Assembly (NCBI GenBank): GCA_903822595.1
Contig: CAIJPS010000024.1
Span: 1 to 64,000 of the forward strand
Source of the DNA: an uncultured Chlorobiaceae bacterium
GTDB lineage: Bacteria; Bacteroidota; Chlorobiia; Chlorobiales; Chlorobiaceae
Length of the DNA: 64,000 nt
Direction of reading: 5' to 3'
The position numbers were made by a program, and so were the translations under genes. The notes beneath the pieces are model-generated. The model worked only from the letters and a program-made list of their open reading frames with translations, made no database searches and was not told where the DNA came from. This document shows, piece by piece, positions 28,479 to 37,870 of the stretch (position 1 is the first letter of the stretch; every line of letters starts with the position of its first letter).

Positions 28479-28868
28479 TCAAGGTGTCTGGTTGCTCTCT
28501 GTTCCCGCTACCGCAGGGTACGTGGCGCTTGTCTGGTCATAGTATGCAAATTCTTGACTGGTATACTCATCACCTTGATTGTCAAGCAGTTCGCTGACAC
28601 TCCCTGTCGCTTGTTGGTTACCATCAAATACCGTGACAAGTGCCGAGCCAAGATTGACAACAAGAAGCATGGCCATGAATGCCAGCCGGAAATCCAAACG
28701 TGTGCTCATTTTCCCATTTGCCTGCACCGATCCTGCTCCGAACTCCCGTTCCACTCTTTGCATCAGCTTGACCCTGAAAAGATGGTGCACCTCAAGAGGA
28801 GCCACCTCATCAAGCAACGCCATGGTCTCGACAACCCTCGCGTCTATATTTTCGTTACGCTTTTTCAT
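28479..28868 (-). CDS. Single-pass membrane protein, candidate anti-sigma factor
   Basis: A 129-residue protein. A charged N-terminal cytoplasmic part (1-57; MKKRNENIDARVVETMALLDEVAPLE.. in style) precedes one membrane helix (about 58-80, FRLAFMAMLLVVNLGSALVTV) and a short acidic C-terminal tail outside. The layout fits an anti-sigma factor holding the sigma protein encoded just upstream; size and topology resemble CnrY-like proteins, though sequence identity cannot be claimed. No zinc-binding HxxxCxxC motif is seen. Confidence 0.6.
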   Translation of the reverse strand: MKKRNENIDARVVETMALLDEVAPLEVHHLFRVKLMQRVEREFGAGSVQANGKMSTRLDFRLAFMAMLLVVNLGSALVTVFDGNQQATGSVSELLDNQGDEYTSQEFAYYDQTSATYPAVAGTESNQTP

Positions 28869-28933
28869 TTTTACACTCCTGTTTCATTACATAGGACGAC
28901 AGGTTGGTCAAAAACTTGTGGTTTACGAAAAAA

Positions 28934-29476
28934 TTAATGTTCGCTGTAGTATGCATAGAGCTTGTTGTGAAGATTTTTTTTTGCCCGGTGCACCAGAGAT
29001 TCGACCGCAGATACCGATGTTTTCAGAATATCGGCAATTTCCTGCTGACTATATCCCTCCTGCTTGCTGAGAAGAAAAGCTGTTCTCTGACTCTCGGGGA
29101 GCGAATTCAGTGCCTCCAGTAATATTTCAGCACGTTCGTTTCCGGCCAGGGCATCGGCTGGATTTTCATTGCTGGGCGCTGCAATCTCCTCTGTTGGATC
29201 AGTAATGCCGATAATCCTTTTTAATGAGCTGAACCGCTTTTTCCTCTTCAAACGGCGCAGGTGGTCGAGAGATTTCGTGACGGCAATTCTGTAAATCCAG
29301 GTTGAGAGTTTTGCCTCTTCACGAAACTGCTCAAGAGAGCGGAAAACCTCCACAAAGACATCTTGTGCAAGATCTTCCGCATCTTCACGGTTAAAGACAA
29401 AACGGTAACAGGTATTGATCACCATCTCCTGGTGTTCGGCAACAAGGCTATTGTAGAGCTTTTCACGGGATGTCAT
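28934..29476 (-). CDS. ECF RNA polymerase sigma factor
   Basis: A 180-residue sigma-70 family protein of extracytoplasmic-function type. Region 2 carries [16 protein letters not shown] and [18 protein letters not shown] (about 32-75). A Pro/Glu/Asn-rich linker follows, then region 4 ([26 protein letters not shown], then [14 protein letters not shown], about 120-172). No region 1 or 3. It lies 17 bases downstream of a phosphohexomutase gene and upstream of the candidate anti-sigma gene. It probably directs a stress or metal-response regulon and its own cassette. Confidence 0.92.
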   Translation of the reverse strand: MTSREKLYNSLVAEHQEMVINTCYRFVFNREDAEDLAQDVFVEVFRSLEQFREEAKLSTWIYRIAVTKSLDHLRRLKRKKRFSSLKRIIGITDPTEEIAAPSNENPADALAGNERAEILLEALNSLPESQRTAFLLSKQEGYSQQEIADILKTSVSAVESLVHRAKKNLHNKLYAYYSEH

Positions 29477-29493
29477 ACCTGTCTTTTGCCTGT

Positions 29494-30876
29494 TCAGGCG
29501 AGTTTTGCGGCAAAGGCAAGAACCTTGTCAACTTTCTCCTGTGAGTCTGCTTCACAATAAAGGCGAAGTACCGGTTCAGTTCCAGATGGCCGGATAAGCA
29601 TCCATCCTCCTTCAAAGTGATATTTATAGCCGTCGAGATTGCTGAATTTCAAAACTTTGTATCCGGCGATGGTTGTAAGTTCGCCCTTTGATGCGCGGTC
29701 AATAATAGCCTGTTTTTTTGCATCACTGACATGCAGGTCGTGGCGGTTGTAGCAGAAAAAACCATACTCATCATAGAGTTCCTGAACCAGTTCTGAAAGG
29801 GTTTTCTCCCGGCGCGTCATCATCTCAAGAATCAGCAGCCCGGTATAGACACCGTCCCGTTCCGGCAAAAATGCAGTAATCCCTATGCCGCCCGACTCTT
29901 CACCACCCATAAGGATATCGTTGGTGGTCATGAGTTTGCTTACATGCTTGAAGCCGACTTGCAACTCATGCATCGTGAGATGATGTTTCTGGCATATTTT
30001 ATCGATGATGTCAGTCAGGGCAAATGTTTTTGCAACTTCGCCTCTCTGGTGCTTTTCCTCGACCAGATCCTTGAGAATAATAGCGAAGAGTTTATGGGAG
30101 TCCACAAAGGCGCCATGTTCGTCGAGCATGCCTATCCGGTCAGCATCTCCGTCATTGATAATGGCGACATCAAGTTCAACCTCCTTGAAGAATTCGATGA
30201 ATTCTCCGATATATTGAGGCATCGGTTCAGGATTAATTCCTCCGAAACCAGGGTTGATGCTGCAGTGATAGCAACTCAGCATTGATTCATCGAACAGGCT
30301 GGTTAGAAGATCCTGTCCGGCACCGAACATGGCATTGTGCGCTATTTTTATTCTTGATTCGCGGATCAGCGGGAGGTTAACGCTGCTCTTCAGGTAGTTG
30401 AGATAAAATCCCTTCATGTCGACCAGCTCAATCAGTTTCCTGTCGGCCACAATTGGTGTTTGCGGATCTATCCTGGTCAGATTGGTTTCGATTTCTGTGA
30501 TGACTTCCGGGTGCGCCGGGCCGCCATAGGAGGCCTTGACCTTGAATCCGTTATAGATGGCCGGATTGTGGGATGCGGTGATCACAATGCCACCGGCGAG
30601 CTGCTTTGCTTTCGTATAGAGCGAGACGGAGGGAGTTGAGGCAAAACTATCCGACAGAAATACCTTCAGCCCTTGTGAAGAAAAAACTTCGGCGGTATAT
30701 TCCGCAAACTCTTTCGACATGAAGCGGGTATCGTAGCCGACGCACACCCCTTTCGCCCTGTTGGGATGGTCAAGAAAGTAGAGGGAGGAGGCCAGAGCGG
30801 CAAGTTTAAGGTTGTCAAAGGTATAATCTTTTGCGATGACCGCGCGCCACCCGTCAGTACCGAATTTAACTTGCAT
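29494..30876 (-). CDS. Phosphoglucomutase/phosphomannomutase family protein
   Basis: A 460-residue alpha-D-phosphohexomutase. It starts [15 protein letters not shown]; the catalytic serine loop is TASHNP near 103, the metal loop DGDADR near 242, the sugar loop GGEESGG near 325, and the phosphate loop RPSGTEP near 430. It moves phosphate between C1 and C6 of hexoses, for glycogen or polysaccharide synthesis; glucose is the likely substrate. It is distinct from the GlmM-type gene at 9993-11429. It appears to head a transcript with the sigma-factor cassette. Confidence 0.88.
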   Translation of the reverse strand: MQVKFGTDGWRAVIAKDYTFDNLKLAALASSLYFLDHPNRAKGVCVGYDTRFMSKEFAEYTAEVFSSQGLKVFLSDSFASTPSVSLYTKAKQLAGGIVITASHNPAIYNGFKVKASYGGPAHPEVITEIETNLTRIDPQTPIVADRKLIELVDMKGFYLNYLKSSVNLPLIRESRIKIAHNAMFGAGQDLLTSLFDESMLSCYHCSINPGFGGINPEPMPQYIGEFIEFFKEVELDVAIINDGDADRIGMLDEHGAFVDSHKLFAIILKDLVEEKHQRGEVAKTFALTDIIDKICQKHHLTMHELQVGFKHVSKLMTTNDILMGGEESGGIGITAFLPERDGVYTGLLILEMMTRREKTLSELVQELYDEYGFFCYNRHDLHVSDAKKQAIIDRASKGELTTIAGYKVLKFSNLDGYKYHFEGGWMLIRPSGTEPVLRLYCEADSQEKVDKVLAFAAKLA

Positions 30877-30995
30877 TCTTTATTGATTTTGATATAATTG
30901 AAACTTTGGTGCTCAGCGTATTATGTCCAAAAATAAAATTTCCTATAGCTTAAAATACAGATTCCCGGTCGTTCATCCAATTATCTCCGTTTTTG

Positions 30996-32138
30996 ATGTC
31001 AAAAAAGCTGTTTGTTTTAGCCGGTGAGGTATCAGGAGATATGCATGCTGCCGAAGTTATTGCTGAGCTGCTGAAAGCGAGACCTGAACTCAAGGTTTTC
31101 GGTATTGGCGGTCAAAAACTTCAGGCTCTTGGAGCAGAGTTGCTCTATGACACGGCACAGATGAGCATTATGGGTTTTGTTGATGTGCTCAAGCATTCAC
31201 TCTTTCTCCGACGGGTTTTTCGTGACCTCAAGGAGGCGGTACGCCGTGAGACACCCCAGGCAGCTTTTCTGGTCGATTATCCGGGAATGAACCTTGTCAT
31301 GGCTCGCTTTTTTCATGAACTTGGCATTCCGGTCATCTTCTATGTTTCACCACAGGTATGGGCATGGAAAGAGGGCAGGGTAAAGGCGATCAAACGTTAT
31401 ATCGACCGACTGCTTGTCATTTTCGATTTCGAAGTGGATTTTTTTCACAATCATGGTATCACTGCGGAATTTGTCGGTCATCCGGTTATTGAACAGCTTG
31501 CGGAGCTTACTTTTCCTTCCAAAGAGCTTTTTTTCAAGAGCCATAACCTTGCGCCCGAGACCCGCCTTATTGGCCTTCTTCCGGGAAGCCGCAAGCAGGA
31601 GATCTCCCACATATTGCCCGAATTGCTTCAAGCCGCGCGCCTGCTCAATCGGAAGTATCAGACCGTTTTTCTTCTTGGCCGCTCCCCGCACCTCAATCAA
31701 GGAGTCTACCACTTGCTTTCGGACTACAGCGATCTCACTGTTGTAAGCTGTGACGCCTATGAGGTAATGCAGTACAGCGATCTTGCGCTGGTCACTTCTG
31801 GCACTGCAACCCTTGAAGCCCTTTGTTTCGGTTGTCCTATGGTGGTTGTTTACAAAACCGGAGCACTTAACTACCTGATCGCCAGGAGGCTGGTCAAACT
31901 GAAAAACATCTCACTCGTCAATATTGTGGCCAAAGGGCTCGGAAGCAGCGAACGGGCAGTGCCGGAGCTTATCCAGCATGAGGCCAATGGCGTGGAGATC
32001 TTCCGGCAGGCAGAGATGATTCTTGACAATCCTGCACTCGCTCTCTCCATACGCAAGGAACTTCTTGCCGCCCGCGATCGGCTTGCCGGAGCCTCTCCGT
32101 CACATAAAATAGCTGCTATATTGCAGGAATATCTTTAA
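30996..32138 (+). CDS. lpxB: Lipid-A-disaccharide synthase
   Basis: A 380-residue GT19 enzyme from ATG 30996. Characteristic blocks are LAGEVSGDMHAAEVI at the N-terminus, FGIGGQKLQALGAELL, MGFVDVLKH, YVSPQVWAWKEGRVK near 115, LLPGSRKQEI near 190, and LVTSGTATLEALCFGCPMVVVYKT near 260. It joins UDP-diacylglucosamine and lipid X to give the lipid A disaccharide at the inner membrane. It is divergent from the phosphohexomutase gene; the 119-base spacer should hold promoters for both. Confidence 0.95.
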   Translation: MSKKLFVLAGEVSGDMHAAEVIAELLKARPELKVFGIGGQKLQALGAELLYDTAQMSIMGFVDVLKHSLFLRRVFRDLKEAVRRETPQAAFLVDYPGMNLVMARFFHELGIPVIFYVSPQVWAWKEGRVKAIKRYIDRLLVIFDFEVDFFHNHGITAEFVGHPVIEQLAELTFPSKELFFKSHNLAPETRLIGLLPGSRKQEISHILPELLQAARLLNRKYQTVFLLGRSPHLNQGVYHLLSDYSDLTVVSCDAYEVMQYSDLALVTSGTATLEALCFGCPMVVVYKTGALNYLIARRLVKLKNISLVNIVAKGLGSSERAVPELIQHEANGVEIFRQAEMILDNPALALSIRKELLAARDRLAGASPSHKIAAILQEYL

Positions 32139-32250
32139 CATGACGGTCACCTGTAAATCGGTTTACCCGACAAGTCGGGACTTTTTCAGCCTCGCATTCC
32201 GTTATCGGGGCTCACGACTATTAGTGTAGTGGTCACTTAAAGCGAATACT

Positions 32251-32538
32251 ATGGAAAAAGCAGTTGCTTATCTCGTCAGTCATCCGGTCATATTTGTTCT
32301 TGCAGTCATCGTTTCGATCATGATTCTCTTCTCTTTTCTCAGAAGGGTCATGCGGTTATTTTTTGTTATAGCCGCCATCCTGGTACTCTATGCCGCATAT
32401 CTGCAGCTCACTGGTGGCCACACGATGGAGGCCTTTCAGCATATCGGCCTCTGGTTCAACAATGTATTTCATGTTATAATAACTATTTTCGGCCATCTCT
32501 TTGACTTTCTGAAATTCCCGAAGAAGGGGGGAGTGTAA
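32251..32538 (+). CDS. Small membrane protein of unknown function
   Basis: A 95-residue protein with two or three hydrophobic segments (about 11-30, 33-53 and 66-85), separated by an RRVMR basic patch. No catalytic motif is visible. It follows lpxB on the same strand after 112 bases and ends 3 bases from a convergent small gene. I do not recognise the family. Confidence 0.55.
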   Translation: MEKAVAYLVSHPVIFVLAVIVSIMILFSFLRRVMRLFFVIAAILVLYAAYLQLTGGHTMEAFQHIGLWFNNVFHVIITIFGHLFDFLKFPKKGGV

Positions 32539-32541
32539 CGT

Positions 32542-32907
32542 TCAGTATCCACCAATAGCAACCTGATTTTGGGGTACTTTGATTTGCAGCAACCTGTCGC
32601 AATAACCGTTTTGCTCCATTTTGTCAGATGCGGTCTGTGCTGAAGTCAGGTTCTCGGATTCTGATATATCCGCTTTGGAGGCAATCATGAACTGTTCTGC
32701 CAAGTCGGAGTAACCCTGATCACCTGGTTTAAGGATAACAGCGATTTTACCTCCACCATACTCGTCCCCGATTTTGAGCGGGGCTCCCGATGAGCATACT
32801 GTTACAGAAATCGTGCCAAAAGTGGTGAGCAACAATGCTTTTAGAGAAAAGAAGGGGCGTCTTGAATTGTTGACAAGAAAGCCAGTATTCCTTTTTTTGA
32901 ATTTCAT
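32542..32907 (-). CDS. Secreted DUF1566-like fragment
   Basis: A 121-residue protein with a probable signal region (SLKALLLTTFGTISVTVCSSGAP, about 21-44) preceded by an unusually long basic N-terminus. The mature part, LKIGDEYGGGKIAVIL then ASKADISESENLTSAQ and KMEQNGYCDRLL, resembles the first half of DUF1566 domains (IGDxYGGG..., IAAKADM, ...LNGYSDWFLP). The Trp/Pro landmark is altered and the second half of the domain is missing. It may be a truncated or decaying gene. Its function is unknown. Confidence 0.45.
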   Translation of the reverse strand: MKFKKRNTGFLVNNSRRPFFSLKALLLTTFGTISVTVCSSGAPLKIGDEYGGGKIAVILKPGDQGYSDLAEQFMIASKADISESENLTSAQTASDKMEQNGYCDRLLQIKVPQNQVAIGGY

Positions 32908-32985
32908 GATGATATCGCTTGACGGTTATCGCACTCTTCATGTATTTTTACTCATCTTCACTTCTCCGTTTCAACTTCAGGAGTA

Positions 32986-35640
32986 TTATCGCTCTTTTTT
33001 CATGATCAGCATCGCACGTTTTTCCAGCCGTTTTGATGCGCTCATTTTTCCTGTTTTCTGGTAGAGGTGGGCCAGATTTTCAAGAATTCGCGCAACAGTG
33101 GGGTGATCGGGGCCAAGTGTGTTCTCAACGATTGCAAGAGAACGCCGGAATAGTGGTTCAGCCTCGGCATTGCGTCCTCCGTCGAAGTAAATCACGGCAA
33201 GGTTATTAAGGCATGTCGCAACACCGGGGTGAAGAGTACCGAGATCCTTTTCCCGGATTGCAAGTGAACGTTTGATAAGATGTTCTGCCTCACTATGCTG
33301 GTCGTTGGTGAGGTAAACTTCTGCAAGGTTGTTAAGGATGACAAGATGGCCGATGTAACCCGTTTTATTGATACCCTCGATTATGCTCATCGCATGCCGG
33401 TAGAGTGGCGCGGCATCAGCGTAGCGACCTTCGGCAGAGTAAAGCGCCGCAAGGTTGTTCATGCTCATTGCTGCATCAAGGCTTTCCGGGCCAAAGAGCT
33501 TTTCCATGATATCGAGAGCGTGCTTGCAGAGCGGCTCGGCTTCAGCGTAGTTTCCCTGATCGCTGTACAAAAGGGCAAAATTATTAAGGGTAAGGGCAAT
33601 ATCGGGATGAAGGGGAGCAAAGAGTTTTTCCCTGATGTCGAGAGCGCGACGGTAAAGAGGAACAGCTTTGTTGTATCTGCCCTGAATGCGAAATAACTCT
33701 GCCATGTTGTTCAGACTTGTTGCAACATCGGGGTGAAGAGTACCAAAGAGCTTCTCCCGTATGGTCAGAGAACGGGTCAAGAGCGCCTCGGCCTCTGCAT
33801 ACTTGCCCAGGATAGTGTACAGTACCCCAAGGTTATTCAGGCTTGTTGCCAGATCAGGGTGTTCAGGAGTCAGTACTTTTTCCCTTATGGCGAGCGCACG
33901 GCGGGAGAGAGGCAACGCTTCTGCATATCTTCCCTCACTTTTGTAGAGCGCTGCGAGGTTACTCAGACTCGTTGCTACATCAGGGTGTACCAAACCAAAG
34001 AGCTTCTCCCGGATTTTCAGCGCACGCATGGAGAGAGGTTCGGCTTCAGCGTATTTCCCCTGATTTTTTTTCATGGCGCCCATGTTGCAGAGGCTCAGGG
34101 CAACATCGGGGTGTTCCGGGCCAAAGAGCTTCTCCCTTATGGCCAGAGCACGACGGTTGTAAGAGTCGGCCTCTTCATATCGGCCCTGAATGCGCATCAA
34201 TTCTGCAAGGTTATTCAGTGTTGTTGCGACTTCAGGATGATCAAGGTGAAGAGGGCCAAACAGCTTTTCGTGTATGGCAAGTGCCTGGCGGTAGAGCGGC
34301 TCAGCCTTTTGATATTGCCCGAGGGTAAAGTAAAGTCCCGCAAGGTTGTTCATGCTCGATCCCGTATCTCGATGCCCGGGACCGAGGAGCTTTGTCCTGG
34401 TGGCCAGCGCACGCTCGTGGAGAGGAAGAGCTTCTGCCAGACGACCCAAGCAGATATAGAGCTCTGCAAGATTGTGCATACTTTTTGCAACATCAGGGTG
34501 TTGCATGCCAAAGATTTTTTCTCTGATGGCCAGCGCACGCATCGATAGTGGCAATGCTTCAGCGTATTTCCCCTCACTTTTACAAATTAATGCAAGGTTG
34601 CTCAGACTTGTGGCCACATCAGGGTGAAGAGGGCCAAGCAGCGTCTCCCTGATGGCCAGCGCCCGGCGGCAGAGCAGTTCGGCTTTGGCGTATCTGCCCT
34701 GATTTTTATAGAGGAGTGCAAGGTTGTTCAGGGTTGTTGCCACCAAAGGGTGTTCAAGGCCAAAAGCGTGCTCCCTGATAGCAAGAGATCGCAGAGAGAG
34801 AGGTTCAGCTTCAGCATACCGGTTTTCAGAGCGGTAGAGTTCCGACAAGTTGTTGAGCGCTCTTGCTGCATCTGGCGGGTTACTGCCAGGGTTGTTCTCC
34901 CAGATATCCAGAGCGCGGAGGTAGAGTGGCTCGGCTTCGGCATACCTTCCCTGGTCATAGAACACTCTTGCAAGATTGTTCAGACTTTGGGCAATATCGG
35001 GGTGATTCTGTCCAAGAAGTTTCTCCCTGATTGCAAGTGAGCGTTTATTGAGAGACTCGGCCTCTGCATATCGACCAAGAATACGATACAACTCGCTTAT
35101 ATTGTTCAGGCTCAGGGCAACCCCGGCATTGAGAGAACCGAAAAGGCCCTCCTGGAGAGCAAGCGCACGGGTGAAAAGAGGCTCAGCTTCAGCATATCTT
35201 CCTTCAGTTTTGTATAACTCGGCCAGGTTGTTGAGACTCAGGGCCACATCAGCGTGACGGGGGCCAAGGAGCTTCATGCGAATATCGAGAGCGCGGAGGT
35301 AGAGCGGTTCGGCCTTTGCATATCGTCCCTGGACAAAGTAAAGAGCCGCAAGGTTGTTCAGGCAGAGCGGCAAATCGGGATGAGCAAGGCTGGCATCCGA
35401 TACTTCAAGCCTGTTCTTGGCTTCGATGATCTCTTGCTCGTAGCTTTTTGCGCGATAAAGCTCCTCAGCATCACTATTGATCGCCGCCCGGGCCATGCTG
35501 CCATGGAGCATGAAAGCAGTGAGAACGAGAGAAACAAGCCATACCACTCTTCCATGAGTGACGAGTGGTGAAGGTCTCTGTTGATAGCTATCCCCATGCG
35601 GCCTGCCAGGAGTCAGACCATTGCGGCCAGAACTGCACAT
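32986..35640 (-). CDS. Secreted/anchored TPR protein with 19 kinesin-light-chain-type repeats
   Basis: An 884-residue protein. An N-terminal hydrophobic signal or anchor (about 29-50, ending ARA) is followed from about residue 75 by 19 tandem units of mostly 42 residues. Each reads roughly SLNNLAELYxxxGRYAEAEPLYxRALAIREKLFGPxHPDVA, split here for brevity. One unit has three extra residues (PLHLDHPEVA near residue 470). TPR arrays of this type form a superhelical scaffold for protein binding. The high similarity between units suggests recent expansion by duplication. It has no linked enzyme gene; the only close neighbour is the DUF1566-like fragment. The exact start codon is uncertain. Confidence 0.85.
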   Translation of the reverse strand: MCSSGRNGLTPGRPHGDSYQQRPSPLVTHGRVVWLVSLVLTAFMLHGSMARAAINSDAEELYRAKSYEQEIIEAKNRLEVSDASLAHPDLPLCLNNLAALYFVQGRYAKAEPLYLRALDIRMKLLGPRHADVALSLNNLAELYKTEGRYAEAEPLFTRALALQEGLFGSLNAGVALSLNNISELYRILGRYAEAESLNKRSLAIREKLLGQNHPDIAQSLNNLARVFYDQGRYAEAEPLYLRALDIWENNPGSNPPDAARALNNLSELYRSENRYAEAEPLSLRSLAIREHAFGLEHPLVATTLNNLALLYKNQGRYAKAELLCRRALAIRETLLGPLHPDVATSLSNLALICKSEGKYAEALPLSMRALAIREKIFGMQHPDVAKSMHNLAELYICLGRLAEALPLHERALATRTKLLGPGHRDTGSSMNNLAGLYFTLGQYQKAEPLYRQALAIHEKLFGPLHLDHPEVATTLNNLAELMRIQGRYEEADSYNRRALAIREKLFGPEHPDVALSLCNMGAMKKNQGKYAEAEPLSMRALKIREKLFGLVHPDVATSLSNLAALYKSEGRYAEALPLSRRALAIREKVLTPEHPDLATSLNNLGVLYTILGKYAEAEALLTRSLTIREKLFGTLHPDVATSLNNMAELFRIQGRYNKAVPLYRRALDIREKLFAPLHPDIALTLNNFALLYSDQGNYAEAEPLCKHALDIMEKLFGPESLDAAMSMNNLAALYSAEGRYADAAPLYRHAMSIIEGINKTGYIGHLVILNNLAEVYLTNDQHSEAEHLIKRSLAIREKDLGTLHPGVATCLNNLAVIYFDGGRNAEAEPLFRRSLAIVENTLGPDHPTVARILENLAHLYQKTGKMSASKRLEKRAMLIMKKER

Positions 35641-35880
35641 ATTTCAGAAAAGAGAGTGTTGCCTGCCAGAGTTTATCTCGCAATAATGTATTAAAATCCA
35701 TTGAAAATACGTTAATTTTTAACCAAAACACAATTTTAATACACAAGACTGTTGTGAGAAAAAAATGGACAATATTTTTAGTTGAACTCTTTCCAGAGGG
35801 GCAAAAAAAGTTGACCTGTGTGGGCAATTCAGTGTCCTCGTTTTATTGCTGCCAACCAAAAACGTGGGGACAGTGTAGAG

Positions 35881-37851
35881 TCAGAAAACGGTTTCCGGGT
35901 GCGACAATGCCCCTGTCGGGCAGCTTTCAGCCATGACGGCAATGTCGATACCACCGTCAAGCTCTTCAAGCAGGCGCACACAGATGCCGCAGTCGACGCA
36001 CTTTTCCCGTTCCATGCTGATCGTGCTATTTTCTGCGCGGTAAAAACCCCGGTGGTCATGCTTTTCCTGGGCATGAAAAGGAAGGTATCGGGAGGCTAAT
36101 TCCCGTAATCGGCAGTCGTTGATGGCGTTGCAGCGGCATTGCAGGCATCGCAGTGCTTCGGTATGGGCCTGTTCGGTGGTATATCCTGTCACCACTTCAT
36201 TGAAACTTTTTGTGCGATTCTCCAACGGCAGCTCAGGCACTGCAACCCTTGCCGCGGGTGCAGCTTTCGCGTAAAATGCCTTCGGAGCCTCATCACGTGC
36301 TCCATAGGATGAGTTGAAAGTGGCTTTCGGAGCGGTAATGGATTCACCACGTAAAAAAAGGTTGATGCCGTGAGCGGCCCATTTTCCCTGCTCAACGGCG
36401 CGGATGGCCGTATCGGTTCCGGTAACACAATCTCCTCCGGCAAAAAGCCATGGGGTTACTGATTGCAGTGTCTCCGCATTGACCAGCAGTTCGCTGTACT
36501 TTCCGGTTCCTGTACCTGCACTATTTGCCACAGTGTGATCAATCTGCTGTCCGATAGCCGAAATGATGGTATCTGCCATGATGGTAAACTCTGAACCCTC
36601 AACCGGTATTGGACTTCTCCGCCCGGATTGGTCGGGTTCACCCGGCTGCATGGTTATGGCAGTTATTTCGAGTGCTCCGTTGAGCCTCCTGATTGCTGTC
36701 GGGGCAGCCCACTCGATGAGCAAGATCCCTTCAGCCAGCGCTTCCTCGATTTCAGAGGCGTTGGCTGGCATCTCGTTTCTTGAGCGGCGGTAGAGGATGG
36801 TAACGGTTGATGCAGCAAGACGCATTGCGCTTCTTGCTGCATCGATGGCGGTGTTGCCTCCGCCGGTTACAATGACCCGCTCCCCTGGATGGGGCTGCTC
36901 GCCTGTAGTCGTTTTGCGAAGAAAGTCGATACCGCTGATTACTCCAGCTTCATTTTCACCCGTAATGTGCATCTTTGATGCCTTTTGTGCGCCGATCGCC
37001 AGAAAAACGGCATCGAATTGTTTCTGAAGCGTTTCAAGGGTGACCTCTTTGCCGAAGGTGGTGTTGAAACGGAACTCCAGACCCATGTCGATCAGGGGAG
37101 CGATGTCACTGTCGATAACGGCTTCGGGTAACCGGAAGCGGGGGATACCATAACGCATCATGCCTCCGGCTTGAGCTGCGGATTCAAAAATGGTTACGGC
37201 ATGTCCTTTGCAGAGCAGGAACCAGGAGGCGGCAAGACCGGCTGGGCCAGCGCCGATAATAGCAACTTTTTTTCCTGTTTTTGGTGCGATTTCAGGGATG
37301 AAGCGGTCGGGTTGCTCTCTCTCCCTGTCGGCAGCATAGCGTTTCAGTGCACAGATTGAAACCGGCTTGTCAATACCATGTCGTCGGCACTCATCCTCGC
37401 AGGGAGCCGGGCAGATACGACCGAGAATTCCGGGAAGGGGAATGGTTCGTTTGATGATATCAATAGCCTCGCTCTCATCATGGCGGGCAATTGCAGCGAT
37501 AAAGTCCGGTATGTTGCAACCGGCAGGGCAGGAGAGTTCACAGGGCCCCATGCAGTCTCCCCCATGCTCTTCAATGATGCGCTCAAGGTTCTGGTGCCTC
37601 ATTGCGCTGATTACGGCATTGTCGGTTTCTATAGCCATTCCTTCCGATACCGGCGTATCACATGCGGGAACAAAGCGGTTTTTCCCCTTGATCTCAACAA
37701 TGCACATCCAGCATGATCCCGTCTCATGAAGGGATTTGTGAAAGCAGAGGGTTGGAATAGCGATACCTGCAGCAGTTGCCGCTTCAAGAATTGACGTTCC
37801 GGGTTCTGCCGTAACCGCTTGCTGATTGATGGTAAGTGAAAGCTGATTCAT
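35881..37851 (-). CDS. Fe-S/FAD NAD(P)-dependent oxidoreductase (GltD/SfrB-like)
   Basis: A 656-residue multi-domain redox protein from ATG 37851 (an upstream ATG at 37920 would lie inside ispH). It has an N-terminal 2Fe-2S ferredoxin domain (CFHKSLHETGSCWMC) and a GltD-type Fe-S helical domain with several Cys (CMGPCELSCPAGC, CPAPCEDEC). An FAD domain (IIGAGPAGLAA), an NAD(P) domain (VTGGGNTAIDAAR), and a C-terminal Cys cluster (CLQCRC and CVDCGIC) follow. The layout matches SfrB-type or glutamate-synthase-small-subunit-like electron-transfer proteins. It starts 19 bases after ispH, so it may supply electrons to IspH or another acceptor; that link is inference. Confidence 0.82.
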   Translation of the reverse strand: MNQLSLTINQQAVTAEPGTSILEAATAAGIAIPTLCFHKSLHETGSCWMCIVEIKGKNRFVPACDTPVSEGMAIETDNAVISAMRHQNLERIIEEHGGDCMGPCELSCPAGCNIPDFIAAIARHDESEAIDIIKRTIPLPGILGRICPAPCEDECRRHGIDKPVSICALKRYAADREREQPDRFIPEIAPKTGKKVAIIGAGPAGLAASWFLLCKGHAVTIFESAAQAGGMMRYGIPRFRLPEAVIDSDIAPLIDMGLEFRFNTTFGKEVTLETLQKQFDAVFLAIGAQKASKMHITGENEAGVISGIDFLRKTTTGEQPHPGERVIVTGGGNTAIDAARSAMRLAASTVTILYRRSRNEMPANASEIEEALAEGILLIEWAAPTAIRRLNGALEITAITMQPGEPDQSGRRSPIPVEGSEFTIMADTIISAIGQQIDHTVANSAGTGTGKYSELLVNAETLQSVTPWLFAGGDCVTGTDTAIRAVEQGKWAAHGINLFLRGESITAPKATFNSSYGARDEAPKAFYAKAAPAARVAVPELPLENRTKSFNEVVTGYTTEQAHTEALRCLQCRCNAINDCRLRELASRYLPFHAQEKHDHRGFYRAENSTISMEREKCVDCGICVRLLEELDGGIDIAVMAESCPTGALSHPETVF

Positions 37852-37870
37852 GGGTATATAACAAAAAACG

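Noticed and set aside
33733-34548. A 271-codon forward ORF opposite the TPR gene
   Set aside because: It is antisense to the repeated TPR coding sequence and simply mirrors its codon periodicity; the reverse frame has clear TPR homology.
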